A stretch of 64,000 bases of DNA from Thermus sediminis. GTDB taxonomy: Bacteria; Deinococcota; Deinococci; Deinococcales; Thermaceae. Location: assembly GCF_003426945.1 (NCBI RefSeq), contig NZ_QURO01000004.1, positions 372,001 through 436,000 on the forward strand, written 5' to 3'. Position 1 is the stretch's first letter. Each line of letters begins with the position of its first letter. Positions 34,538 through 42,548 of the stretch are shown piece after piece. Made by a program: the position numbers and the translations under genes. Below the pieces are notes generated by a model. It saw only the letters and a program-made list of their open reading frames with translations. It was not told the DNA's origin and did no database searches.

Positions 34538-35203
34538 GTGGAGCGGTACCGCCTCGAGGAGGGCATCGTGGTGGGAAGGAAACCCCTCCCCCAGGGAGAC
34601 CTCCTCCTCCGCTTCCTCACCCCCAGGGGGAGCCTCGAGGCGGTAGCCCGCAGGGGCCAGAGGCCCACGGGGCGCACGGGGAGGCTCTCCCTCTTCCACC
34701 ACGTGCGCTTCCAGCTTTACGCCAAGGAAGAGAGGCTTCCTACCCTGACCCAGGCCGAGCTTTTGGGCAGGCTTCACGGCCTGGAGGAGCCTGGGCGCTT
34801 TCTCCTGGCCTCCTTCCTGGCCGAATTGGCCTACCGCCTGGCCTCCCCTGAGGCGGCCCCCAAAGTCTACCCAGTTTTCGTCTCCGGCCTCCGGGGGATC
34901 GCCAAGCAGGAAAACCCCCTCCTGCCCCTGGTCTGGGCGGGTTGGCGGGTGGTGAAGGCGGGTGGGCTTTCCCCAAGCCTCCTGGGGCCCGGTCTGCACC
35001 TCAAAGGGGGGCGCTTGGGAGAGGGAGGGGTGTTCCTTGGGGAAAAGGGGGTGGAGGCCCTGAGGGCCGTCCTCCACCTTCCCGGGGGCGAAGCCCTCCC
35101 CTACCTGGAGGAAGCCCCCCTGGGCCGCCTCCTCCTGGCCCTGAAGGCCCACGTGGAGGAGCACCTGGGCCCCTTGCGTTCAGCGGAGGCTATAGGGGTT
35201 TGA
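34538..35203 (+). CDS. recO: DNA repair protein RecO
   Basis: The 221-residue product begins MERYRLEEGIVVGRKPLPQG, has the OB-fold N-domain (LLLRFLTPRGSLEAVARRGQ) and a helical C-domain. RecO loads RecA with RecR. The GTG at 34538 matches the family start and lies 7 nt after a TACACT box, so it is probably leaderless. An in-frame ATG at 34514 is the alternative. It ends 14 bp inside the end of greA, tail to tail. Confidence 0.85.
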   Translation: MERYRLEEGIVVGRKPLPQGDLLLRFLTPRGSLEAVARRGQRPTGRTGRLSLFHHVRFQLYAKEERLPTLTQAELLGRLHGLEEPGRFLLASFLAELAYRLASPEAAPKVYPVFVSGLRGIAKQENPLLPLVWAGWRVVKAGGLSPSLLGPGLHLKGGRLGEGGVFLGEKGVEALRAVLHLPGGEALPYLEEAPLGRLLLALKAHVEEHLGPLRSAEAIGV

Positions 35204-35660
35204 TCTCCAGGATGGTGTAGACCTGGGCCCCCTTCTTGCCCCTTATCTCCACCACGTCTCCCACCTTCTTGCCCAAGAGGGCCTGGCCCAGGGGGGACTC
35301 GTTGGAGATCTTCCCGCTGAAGATGTCCGCCTCGTGGCTCCCCACGATGGAGAGGGAAAGCCTTTCCCCACTTTCCATCTCCAGCTCCACCTGGCAGCCC
35401 AAGGCCACCTGGTCGTAGGAGCCGTTCCCCTCCACGATGACCGCTCGGGCGAGGAGGTCCTCCAGCTGGGCGATGCGGGCCTCGTTCTGCCACATGGCCC
35501 GCCGGGCCTCATCGTAGCCAGCGTTCTCCCGGAGGTCCCCCTCCTCCAGGGCCTGCTCAAAGTCGGTGGAGATCTCCTGCCTCTTGGTGGTCTTCAGGTG
35601 GTTCAGCTCCTCCTGAAGGCGGCGAAAGCCTTCGGGGGTGAGGTAGACCGGCTTCTTCAT
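35190..35660 (-). CDS. greA: Transcription elongation factor GreA
   Basis: This 156-residue protein begins MKKPVYLTPEGFRRLQEELN. The coiled-coil tip reads EEGDLRENAGYDEA, with the Asp and Glu that activate cleavage by RNA polymerase. Gfh1, the Thermus anti-GreA paralogue, has a different acidic tip (DDYDD), so this is GreA. The C-terminal domain ends KKGAQVYTILEIKPL. Confidence 0.94.
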   Translation of the reverse strand: MKKPVYLTPEGFRRLQEELNHLKTTKRQEISTDFEQALEEGDLRENAGYDEARRAMWQNEARIAQLEDLLARAVIVEGNGSYDQVALGCQVELEMESGERLSLSIVGSHEADIFSGKISNESPLGQALLGKKVGDVVEIRGKKGAQVYTILEIKPL

Positions 35661-35716
35661 GCGTCCTCCCGTGCAAAAAGGGCTACCAGCCCAAAGCCCT
35701 CGGGCTGGCGGTACCG

Positions 35717-36463
35717 CTACTCAGTATAGCAAGCGGGGAGGAAGCGCTCTATGAGGGGAAGGAGGGCCTCCGGTGGCCTGCCCACGGGGAGGAGGCCCAC
35801 CCCGCTTCCCGCTAGAAGAAGCGTCCCCTCAAGCTCCTCAGGGCGCAAAAGAGCCCGCTCCACCCTTAGCCCCAGCTCCCGGGCCGCCTGGGCCACCTTC
35901 TCCCGGGTGAGGCCCTCGAGGCCCCCCTCCAGGAGGTAAAGGGTCCCTTCTCGGAAGAGCAGGGGGCTGGTGCGGCTTCCGTCCACCACGTGCCCTTCCC
36001 CGTCCAGGAGGAGGCCCTCAAAGGCGCCCCGCCCTTCCGCCTCCCTGAGGGCCAGGCGGTAGGGGAGGTAGTTCCCCGTCTTGTAGCGGAAAAGGTCCGG
36101 GTGGACCCGGTAAGGGGTCAGGTGGACCCGCACCCCCTCCCGGTAGAGGGCGGGGGGCGGGGGGGTGTAGGGCCGGGCCTCGGAAAGCCACACCCCTTCC
36201 CCCCCGGTGAGGCGGAGGCGGAGGCAGGGGAACTCGGGGAAAGCGGCGAGGAGGACCTCTAGGTCCTTCAGGAAGGCCTCGTCCCCGGGGTAGGCGAGGC
36301 CCAGGGCCTCCGCGTGGCGGCGGAGGCGGGCGAGGTGGTCCTCAAGCCAAAGGGGCCTCCCTCCCTCAGCCCTCAAGGTGGTGAAGACGGTATGCCCATG
36401 GTAGAGGAACCCCTCGGGAAGGGGCTCGGCGAAGGGCTTTCCAGAGAGAAGGACCCGCTTCAT
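35717..36463 (-). CDS. pabC: Class IV aminotransferase, probable aminodeoxychorismate lyase
   Basis: The ATG at 36463 gives 248 residues: MKRVLLSGKPFAEPLPEGFL, then HTVFTTLRAEGGRPLWLEDH. The PLP Lys is in RYKTGNYLPYRLALREAE and the cofactor region in GLTREKVAQAARELGLRVER. It directly follows pabA (4 nt overlap), so it is most likely the lyase that makes 4-aminobenzoate, rather than a branched-chain or D-amino acid aminotransferase. Confidence 0.85.
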   Translation of the reverse strand: MKRVLLSGKPFAEPLPEGFLYHGHTVFTTLRAEGGRPLWLEDHLARLRRHAEALGLAYPGDEAFLKDLEVLLAAFPEFPCLRLRLTGGEGVWLSEARPYTPPPPALYREGVRVHLTPYRVHPDLFRYKTGNYLPYRLALREAEGRGAFEGLLLDGEGHVVDGSRTSPLLFREGTLYLLEGGLEGLTREKVAQAARELGLRVERALLRPEELEGTLLLAGSGVGLLPVGRPPEALLPLIERFLPACYTE

Positions 36464-37053
36464 CCCACCTCCAAAAAGCGGGCGAGGAGCTCCATGCCCC
36501 AGGGGGAAAGGATGCTCTCCGGATGGAACTGCACCCCAAAGGCCGCCCTCCCGTCCCATATGGCCATGGGCACCCCTTCCCTCGTCCAGGCCAGGAGGCG
36601 GAGGCTAGGGGGAAGCCCCTTGAGGGCCAGGGAGTGGTAGCGGGCGAAGGGCAGGGGGTTGGGAAGGCCCTGGAAGAGGGCCTCCCCCGAGTGGTGGATG
36701 GGGTGGGCCTCCCCGTGCACCGGGGCCTCCCGGTAGAGCTCCGCCCCCAGGACCACCCCCAGGGCCTGGTGGCCCAGGCAGACCCCCAGGAAGGGGATGC
36801 CCTCCCTGAGGGCCTCTTCCGTCCACTCCAAGACCCTGCCGGCGGTGAAGGGGTCCTTGGGCCCGGGGCCCACCAGGAGGTGGGTGAAGCCCCGGAACCC
36901 AGGGGCCTCCTCCTGGTCCACCACGGCCACCTCCGCCCCCAGGACCCTGAGGTAGTCCACCAGGTTGTGGCTGAAGGAGTCCCGGTTCTCCAGGAAGAGG
37001 ACCCGGGCCTTAAGCCGCCTGGGCGGGGGCGGGGGGCCCAGAAGGCGGCGGGC
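36460..37053 (-). CDS. pabA: Glutamine amidotransferase PabA/TrpG, no proper start codon
   Basis: The conserved N-terminus ARVLFLENRDSFSHNLVDYL is in this frame but no ATG, GTG or TTG lies before it; the first GTG is inside LVDYL and would remove about 15 conserved residues. Downstream come VGPGPKDPFTAGRVLEWTEE, the active Cys in FLGVCLGHQALGVVLG and the His-Glu in GVQFHPESILSPWG. The simplest reading is that it is the C-terminal half of a PabB-PabA fusion that lost one base. It supplies ammonia for aminodeoxychorismate. Confidence 0.85.
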   Translation of the reverse strand, partial: ARRLLGPPPPPRRLKARVLFLENRDSFSHNLVDYLRVLGAEVAVVDQEEAPGFRGFTHLLVGPGPKDPFTAGRVLEWTEEALREGIPFLGVCLGHQALGVVLGAELYREAPVHGEAHPIHHSGEALFQGLPNPLPFARYHSLALKGLPPSLRLLAWTREGVPMAIWDGRAAFGVQFHPESILSPWGMELLARFLEVG

Positions 37054-38309
37054 TTAGGGGGAGCGAGGGGGCTTCCTGGACGCCCCCCCTTTAGGGCCCT
37101 CAGGAGCCCCTCTGCCTTGTGGAGGGTCTCCCGGTACTCCGCCTCAGGGGAGGAGGCGATGACCACCCCGGCCCCCGCGGAGAAGTGGAGGACCTCCCCC
37201 ACCTGGTAGAAGGAGCGGATGAGGATGTTGAAGTCCGCCCCCCGGCCCGAAACGTACCCCAGGCTCCCCGTGTAGGCCCCCCGGGGCACGGGCTCCAGGT
37301 CCCGGATGGCCTCCATCACCGTCCCCTTGGGGGCCCCGGTGATGGTCCCCCCGGGGAAGAGGGCGCGGAAGACCTCCCCCAAGGAAGCCCGGGTGTACCC
37401 CTCCACCTCCGAGACCAGGTGCATCACGTGGGCGTAGCGCTCCACGGTGAAGAGCTCCCGCACCCGCACCGACCCGGGGAGGGCCACCTTGGCCAGGTCG
37501 TTCCGCAGGAGGTCCACCAGCATGGCGTGCTCCGCCCGCTCCTTGGGGGAGGCGAGGAGCTCCCTCTCCAGGAGGAGGTCCTCGGCCCCGTCCCGCCCCC
37601 GGGGCCGGGTGCCCGCGATGGGCCGGGTGGACACCTTGGCCCCCACCTTCTGGAAAAGCCTTTCCGGGCTCCCCGAGATCACCGCCCACCCCTCCCCCTC
37701 CAGAAGCCCCATGAAGGGGGAGGGGTTATGGGCCCGGAGGCGGGCGTAGAGGGCCAGAGGGTCCAAAGGGCCTTGGGCTCGGAAGCGGTGGGAGAGGTTC
37801 ACCTGGTAGACCACCCCGGCCCGGATCCGCTCCTGCACCTCCCTCACCCCCTCCAGGAAGCGGGCCTCGGGGTAGTCGCTCAGAAGGCCCATGGGGGGAA
37901 AGGGGGGCGGGAGGTAGGGGGTGGGCCTGAGAGGGAAGGAGGGCCTTTCCACAAGCCGCCCCTCCAGGAAGGCGAAGCCCTCGGGGTAGTAGAAGAAGGC
38001 GGCCTCGGGGAGGCCGGGGATAGGGGGATGGGTGGGAAGCCTCAGGTGGCGGGCGAACTCGTAGGCGAAAAAGCCCACCCAGGCGGGGAAGTGGCCTGGT
38101 CCTAGTCCCCTTTCCAGGTAGCGGAAGAGGTCCAGGGCCTCCCCCACCCGGCGCCCGTCCAGGTAGAGCCGCCTCTCCAGGACCTCGAGGCGGTGCGCCG
38201 GCCTCAGGCCCAGGAGGGAGAGCCGGGAAAAGGGGGTCCTTGGCCCCAAGGACTCCAGAAGGGCAGGGCGAAGCCCCAGGAGGCGGGCGGCGTGGTAGAG
38301 GCCCAGCAC
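37031..38309 (-). CDS. pabB: Aminodeoxychorismate synthase PabB, frameshifted at its fusion to PabA
   Basis: From GTG 38309 the protein follows chorismate-binding enzymes: VYQVNLSHRFRAQGPLDPLA, STRPIAGTRPRGRDGAEDLL, LFPGGTITGAPKGTVMEAIR and YTGSLGYVSGRGADFNILIR. After the linker GSPLAPPKPAAFWAP the frame meets a run of six C (37031-37036 on the plus strand as G). From there PabA continues in another frame, while the PabB frame runs on without a stop into non-coding sense. Adding one C gives WAPPPPRRLKARVLFLENRD, a smooth fusion. TrpE is less likely given the pabC neighbour. Confidence 0.8.
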
Positions 38310-38316
38310 GGCCAGA

Positions 38317-38324
38317 AGTATACT
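38317..38324. promoter_or_regulatory. Palindromic -10 box AGTATACT shared by divergent genes
   Basis: AGTATACT reads TATACT on both strands. On the plus strand it ends 8 nt before the uma2 ATG; on the minus strand 7 nt before the pabB GTG. Both spacings fit leaderless transcripts, so one box may serve both genes. No good -35 is seen for either. Confidence 0.5.
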
Positions 38325-38332
38325 CAGGGGAG

Positions 38333-38854
38333 ATGGTCAAGCACCGCTTCACGGTGGAGGCCTACCACAAGGCCTACGAGGCGGGGGCCCTCCCCGAACG
38401 GGTGGAGCTCCTGGAGGGGGAGGTGTACGCCGTGTCGCCCATGGGGAAAAAGCACCGGCTTTACGTAATGCACCTGGACAAGGTCTTCCAAGAGGCTTTC
38501 GGGGATGAGGCCGTGGTCATGGTCCAGTGCCCCCTAGGCTTGTCTACCGACTCGGAGCCCACACCGGACCTGGCCCTCCTCCGCCCCCCCCTAGAGGCTT
38601 ACCGGGAGCGGGACCCGGGGCCTGGGGATACCCTTCTCCTGGTGGAGATCTCCGACACCACCCTGGTCCAGGACCGCACCCTGAAGCTCCCCCTCTACCA
38701 GAAGGCGGGCATCCCCGAGGTCTGGCTGGTGAACCTGGTGGAGGGGGTCCTCGAGGTCTACGCCTTCCCCCACTACGCCATGGAGCGCCACCCCAAGGGG
38801 GAGGCCGTGGCCCCCAGGGCCTTCCCCACCCGGCCCGTGGCCTGGTGGGTCTAA
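38333..38854 (+). CDS. Uma2-family (DUF820) putative endonuclease
   Basis: This 173-residue protein begins MVKHRFTVEAYHKAYEAGAL. It has the PD-(D/E)xK-like pattern of Uma2 proteins: ELLEGEVYAVSPMGKKHRLY, EPTPDLALLRPP with the Asp, LLLVEISDTTLVQDRTLKLP with Glu and Lys, and YQKAGIPEVWLVNLVEGVLE. The family is widespread in cyanobacteria and Thermus and its role is unclear; a link to mobile elements has been suggested. Its TAA stop is the first codon of repeat copy B. Confidence 0.85.
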   Translation: MVKHRFTVEAYHKAYEAGALPERVELLEGEVYAVSPMGKKHRLYVMHLDKVFQEAFGDEAVVMVQCPLGLSTDSEPTPDLALLRPPLEAYRERDPGPGDTLLLVEISDTTLVQDRTLKLPLYQKAGIPEVWLVNLVEGVLEVYAFPHYAMERHPKGEAVAPRAFPTRPVAWWV

Positions 38855-38951
38855 GTGCCCGTACGTTGGTTTCGCAACAAGGGATGTCCAGGTGGTCTGG
38901 CAAGGCCTTTTTGGGGCTCCCGCCGCGGCTTTCGCCGCGGCGGGGTGCTTA
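38852..38951. repeat. Stop-anchored repeat element, copy B (100 bp)
   Basis: The ends are TAAGTGCCC and GGGTGCTTA. The sequence is the inverse of copy A with roughly 85 percent identity by eye. It fills exactly the gap between convergent uma2 and metH: its first three bases are the uma2 stop and its last three, on the minus strand, are the metH stop. The hairpin CCGCGGC-TTTC-GCCGCGG is intact. Confidence 0.78.
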
Positions 38952-41900
38952 GTCCACGCTGAAGTAGCGTGCCTCGGGATGGTGGGCCACGAGGGCGCTG
39001 GTGGCGTGTTCGGGCACGAGCTGGTAGCTCTCCGTGAGGCCCACCCCGATCCGGGAAAAGCCCATGAGGCGGTCCAGCTTGGCCTGGTCGGCGAGGTCAG
39101 GGCAGGCGGGGTAGCCGAAGGAGTAGCGGGCCCCCTGGTAGCCCCCCTGGAAGAGCTTGCGGATGTCGGTGGCGTCCCGGTGGGCGATCCCCCACATCTG
39201 CCGCATCCTCTTGTGCCAGTACTCCGCCAAGGCCTCGGTCATCTCCACGCTGAAGCCGTGGACGAAGAGGTAGTCCTGGTAGGCCCCGCTCTCAAAGAGG
39301 ACCTTGGCCCTCAGGGAGGGCTCCTCGCCCATGGTGACGAGCTGGACCCCGAGGACGTCCCGCGCCCCTGCCCGGAAGGCGGCCTCCGGCATCCAGGCCT
39401 CCTCGTCCCCCAGAGGAGGGGCGAAGCGGGGACGGAAGTAGTCCACGAGGGATAGCCCCCCGCCCTTTTGCCGGGGAAAGCAGAAGCGCTCCAGGACCTC
39501 TCCCGTTTCGGGGCTGAACACCAAAAGCTCCTCCCCCTCCCGGGCCACGGGGAAGAAGCCGTAAAGGACCCGAGGGATGAGCCATCCCTCCTCCCTAGCC
39601 TCCTTGAGAAGGCGCCGGAAGACGGGCTCCGCCTCCCTTTCCACTAGGGCCTGCCACGCCTCCCGGGAAAGCCCCTTGCGGCTGTAGCCCCACTGCCCCC
39701 GGAAGAGGGCGAGCTTGTTCACGTAGCGGGCGATGGTGGGGAGGTCCAAGCCCTCCTCCACCCGAACCCCGAAAAAGGGGGGGCGGGGGATGGCGGGGGC
39801 CTCCCCCACGGGCTTGGCCCTGGCTTCTACCTGGGGGAGGGGCCTTGCAGGCTTTTTGGCCTCTTTCCGAGTGAGTTCCAGAGGGGCGTGCCCTGTGAGC
39901 TCTTCCATGAGCCTCAGGCCCTCAAAGGCGTCCTCGGCGTAGTAGACGTTGGGGTAGATGGCCTTTAGCTCCTCCACGTAAGCGCGGGTGAGGGCAGCCC
40001 CCCCCAGGATCACGGGGAGGGTGTAGCCCCTTTCCGCCATGTACTCCAGGTTTTCCTTCATGACCAGGGTGCTCTTCACCAGGAGGCCGGACATCCCCAG
40101 GGCATCAGGTTTGTGCTCCTCCACCGCCCTCAGCATCTCCTCAATGGGGACCTTGATGCCCAGGTTCACCACCTGGTAGCCGTTGTTGGTGAGGATGATA
40201 TCCACTAGGTTCTTGCCGATGTCGTGGACGTCGCCCTTCACCGTGGCCAGGACCATCTTCCCCTTGCCCGCCCCCCGCCTCTCCATGTGGGGCTCCAGGA
40301 AGGCCACGGCCCGCTTCATGACCTCGGCTGCCTGGAGGACGAAGGGAAGCTGCATCTTCCCCGCCCCGAAGAGCTCCCCCACCTCCTTCATCCCGTCAAG
40401 AAGGGGCCCGTTGATGAGGTCCAGGGGCCTGTGCCCCGCCTTCAGGGCCTCCTCCAGGTCCCCCTCGAGGCCCCCCTTCCTCCCCTCCACGATGCGCCGC
40501 CTGAGCCTTTCCAAGAGGGGGAGGGCTTGAAAGGCATCCTCCTTGGTTCCCAGCTCCTCCTTGTGGGCCTCAAAGTAGGCCATGAAGGCGAAGAGGGGGT
40601 CATACCCCTCCCGCCTCCGGTCGTGGATGAGGTCCAAGGCCAGGGCGTAGGCCTCCTCGGGGATCTGGCCCATGGGGAGGATCTTCCCCGCGTCCACGAT
40701 GGCGGCGGTGAGGCCCCGCTTCCTGGCCTCGTCCAGAAAGACCGAGTTCAGGACCCGCCTGGCCCGGGGCTTGAGGCCGAAGGAGACGTTGGAAACCCCC
40801 AGGATGAACCCCACCCCGGGAAGCCTCTCCCTTAGCTCCTCTAGGGCGAGAAGGGTCTCCCGGGCCAAGGGGCGGCTCTCCTCGTCCCCCTGGGTGATGG
40901 GGAAGGTGAGGAGGTCAAAGAGGAGGTCCTCGGGGCGGAAGCCGTGGTGAAGGGTGAGGCGCTCGTACATCCTCAGGGCCACCCGGACCTTCTCCTCCCG
41001 GGTCTTGGCCATGCCCTTTTCGTCTATGGCCAGGGCCACCAGGGCCGCCCCATGGGCCTTGGCCAGGGAGGCCACGCGGTCAAACCGCTCCAGGCCCTCC
41101 TCCAGGTTCACGGAGTTGAGGAGGACCCGGCCCGGGAGGTGCTTGAGGGCGAGCTCCATGGCCTCGGGGCTGGTGGAGTCCACCATGAAGGGCACGGTGA
41201 CCGCCGTGGCCAGGTGTGGAAGAAGCCACTCCAGGTCCTCTAGCTCGTTCCGGCCCGTCCAGGCCACGCTTAGGTCCAGGGCATGGGCCCCCTCCTCCAC
41301 CTGCTCCCGGGCCAGGGCCAGGATGCCCTCGAGGTCCCTCGCAAAGAGCATCTCCCGAAAGCGCCTGCTCCCCGTGGCGTTCAGCCTCTCCCCCACCAAG
41401 AGCAGGCTCGCCTCCTGCCTCAGGGGGACCGCCTGGTACAAGGAGGCCACCTGCGGGGGAAAGACCCGGGGGCGAGGAGGGGCGGGAAGCCCCCGCACCG
41501 CCTCCGCCACCTTGCGGATGTGCTCCGGCCCCGTGCCGCAACACCCCCCTACGGCGTTCACCCCGTACTCGGCCACGAACTTGCGGTGCCAGCGGGCGAG
41601 CTCCTCCGGGGTGAGGTCATAGACCACCCTCCCCCCCTCGTTCCGGGGCAGGCCCGCGTTGGGAAGGCAGGAGACGAAGCGGGTACTGTGGTGGGCGAAG
41701 TAGCGGATCTTGCTATCCATGAGGTCGGGGCCGGTGGCACAGTTCATCCCCACCACGTCTATGGGGAGGCTCTCCAGGGCGGCCAAAGCCGCCTGCTCGT
41801 CCGTGCCCAGGAGCATGGTGCCCGTGGCCTCCATGGTCACCTGGACCTGGAGGGGCACCTCCCGCCCCACCTCGGCCATGGCCTGCCGGGCCGCAAGGGC

Positions 41901-42506
41901 AGCGCACCGCACCTGGAGGATGTCCTGGGCGGTCTCCAGGAGGATGAGGTCCACCCCGCCCCTAAGAAGCCCCCGCACCGCCTCCCTGTAGGCCCCGTAG
42001 AGCTCCTCCCAGGAGATCTGGCCCAGGGAGATGAGCCTGGTCCCCGGGCCCAGGGCCCCGGCCACGAAGGCCCCAAAGGCATCGGCGGCCTCCCGGGCGA
42101 TCCTGGCCCCCAGGTAGGCGAGCTCCTCCGCCCTCTCCCCAAGGCCATACTCCGCCAGGACGTGGCGGAGGGCCCCGAAGGTGTTGGTCTCGATGACCTC
42201 CGCCCCCACCTCCAGGTAGGCCAGGTGGATCTCCTGGATCACCCCGGGCCGGGTGGCGTTGAGGACCTCCGGGCACCCGTAGTAGGCCTCCCCCCCGAAA
42301 TCCTCGGGGGCTAGGTCCCTCTTCTGGAGCTCCGTGCCCATGGCCCCGTCAAAGACCAGGGGTCTTTGCAGTAGGGCCTTCAGGTAGGGGAACTTCCTGG
42401 CCCGGGCCTCCTTGTTGTAGCCCAGACGCACCAGGGGAGCCTCCCCCCACCCCACCCCCCCCAGGTGGTGGCGGCAGCCGGGGCTACAGGTGTGGACCTC
42501 CACCAT
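38949..42506 (-). CDS. metH: Cobalamin-dependent methionine synthase MetH
   Basis: This 1185-residue protein has all four modules. The homocysteine domain reads VFDGAMGTELQKRDLAPEDF with zinc Cys in GMNCATGPD and VGGCCGTGPEH. A pterin-binding domain starts near residue 370 (GERLNATGSRRFREML). The cobalamin domain has KGDVHDIGKNLVDII, with the His that binds cobalt. The activation domain has RYSFGYPACPDLADQAKLDR. The spacer to divergent pncB is only about 42 bp, so no cobalamin riboswitch fits before it. Confidence 0.97.
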   Translation of the reverse strand: MVEVHTCSPGCRHHLGGVGWGEAPLVRLGYNKEARARKFPYLKALLQRPLVFDGAMGTELQKRDLAPEDFGGEAYYGCPEVLNATRPGVIQEIHLAYLEVGAEVIETNTFGALRHVLAEYGLGERAEELAYLGARIAREAADAFGAFVAGALGPGTRLISLGQISWEELYGAYREAVRGLLRGGVDLILLETAQDILQVRCAALAARQAMAEVGREVPLQVQVTMEATGTMLLGTDEQAALAALESLPIDVVGMNCATGPDLMDSKIRYFAHHSTRFVSCLPNAGLPRNEGGRVVYDLTPEELARWHRKFVAEYGVNAVGGCCGTGPEHIRKVAEAVRGLPAPPRPRVFPPQVASLYQAVPLRQEASLLLVGERLNATGSRRFREMLFARDLEGILALAREQVEEGAHALDLSVAWTGRNELEDLEWLLPHLATAVTVPFMVDSTSPEAMELALKHLPGRVLLNSVNLEEGLERFDRVASLAKAHGAALVALAIDEKGMAKTREEKVRVALRMYERLTLHHGFRPEDLLFDLLTFPITQGDEESRPLARETLLALEELRERLPGVGFILGVSNVSFGLKPRARRVLNSVFLDEARKRGLTAAIVDAGKILPMGQIPEEAYALALDLIHDRRREGYDPLFAFMAYFEAHKEELGTKEDAFQALPLLERLRRRIVEGRKGGLEGDLEEALKAGHRPLDLINGPLLDGMKEVGELFGAGKMQLPFVLQAAEVMKRAVAFLEPHMERRGAGKGKMVLATVKGDVHDIGKNLVDIILTNNGYQVVNLGIKVPIEEMLRAVEEHKPDALGMSGLLVKSTLVMKENLEYMAERGYTLPVILGGAALTRAYVEELKAIYPNVYYAEDAFEGLRLMEELTGHAPLELTRKEAKKPARPLPQVEARAKPVGEAPAIPRPPFFGVRVEEGLDLPTIARYVNKLALFRGQWGYSRKGLSREAWQALVEREAEPVFRRLLKEAREEGWLIPRVLYGFFPVAREGEELLVFSPETGEVLERFCFPRQKGGGLSLVDYFRPRFAPPLGDEEAWMPEAAFRAGARDVLGVQLVTMGEEPSLRAKVLFESGAYQDYLFVHGFSVEMTEALAEYWHKRMRQMWGIAHRDATDIRKLFQGGYQGARYSFGYPACPDLADQAKLDRLMGFSRIGVGLTESYQLVPEHATSALVAHHPEARYFSVD

Positions 42507-42548
42507 ATCCCGCTAGTGTAGCGGGAAAGGAGGGGCTATGCTACCCCC

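Noticed and set aside
42507-42548. Cobalamin riboswitch before metH
   Set aside because: Only about 42 bp separate metH from divergent pncB, far too little for the roughly 200 nt aptamer.
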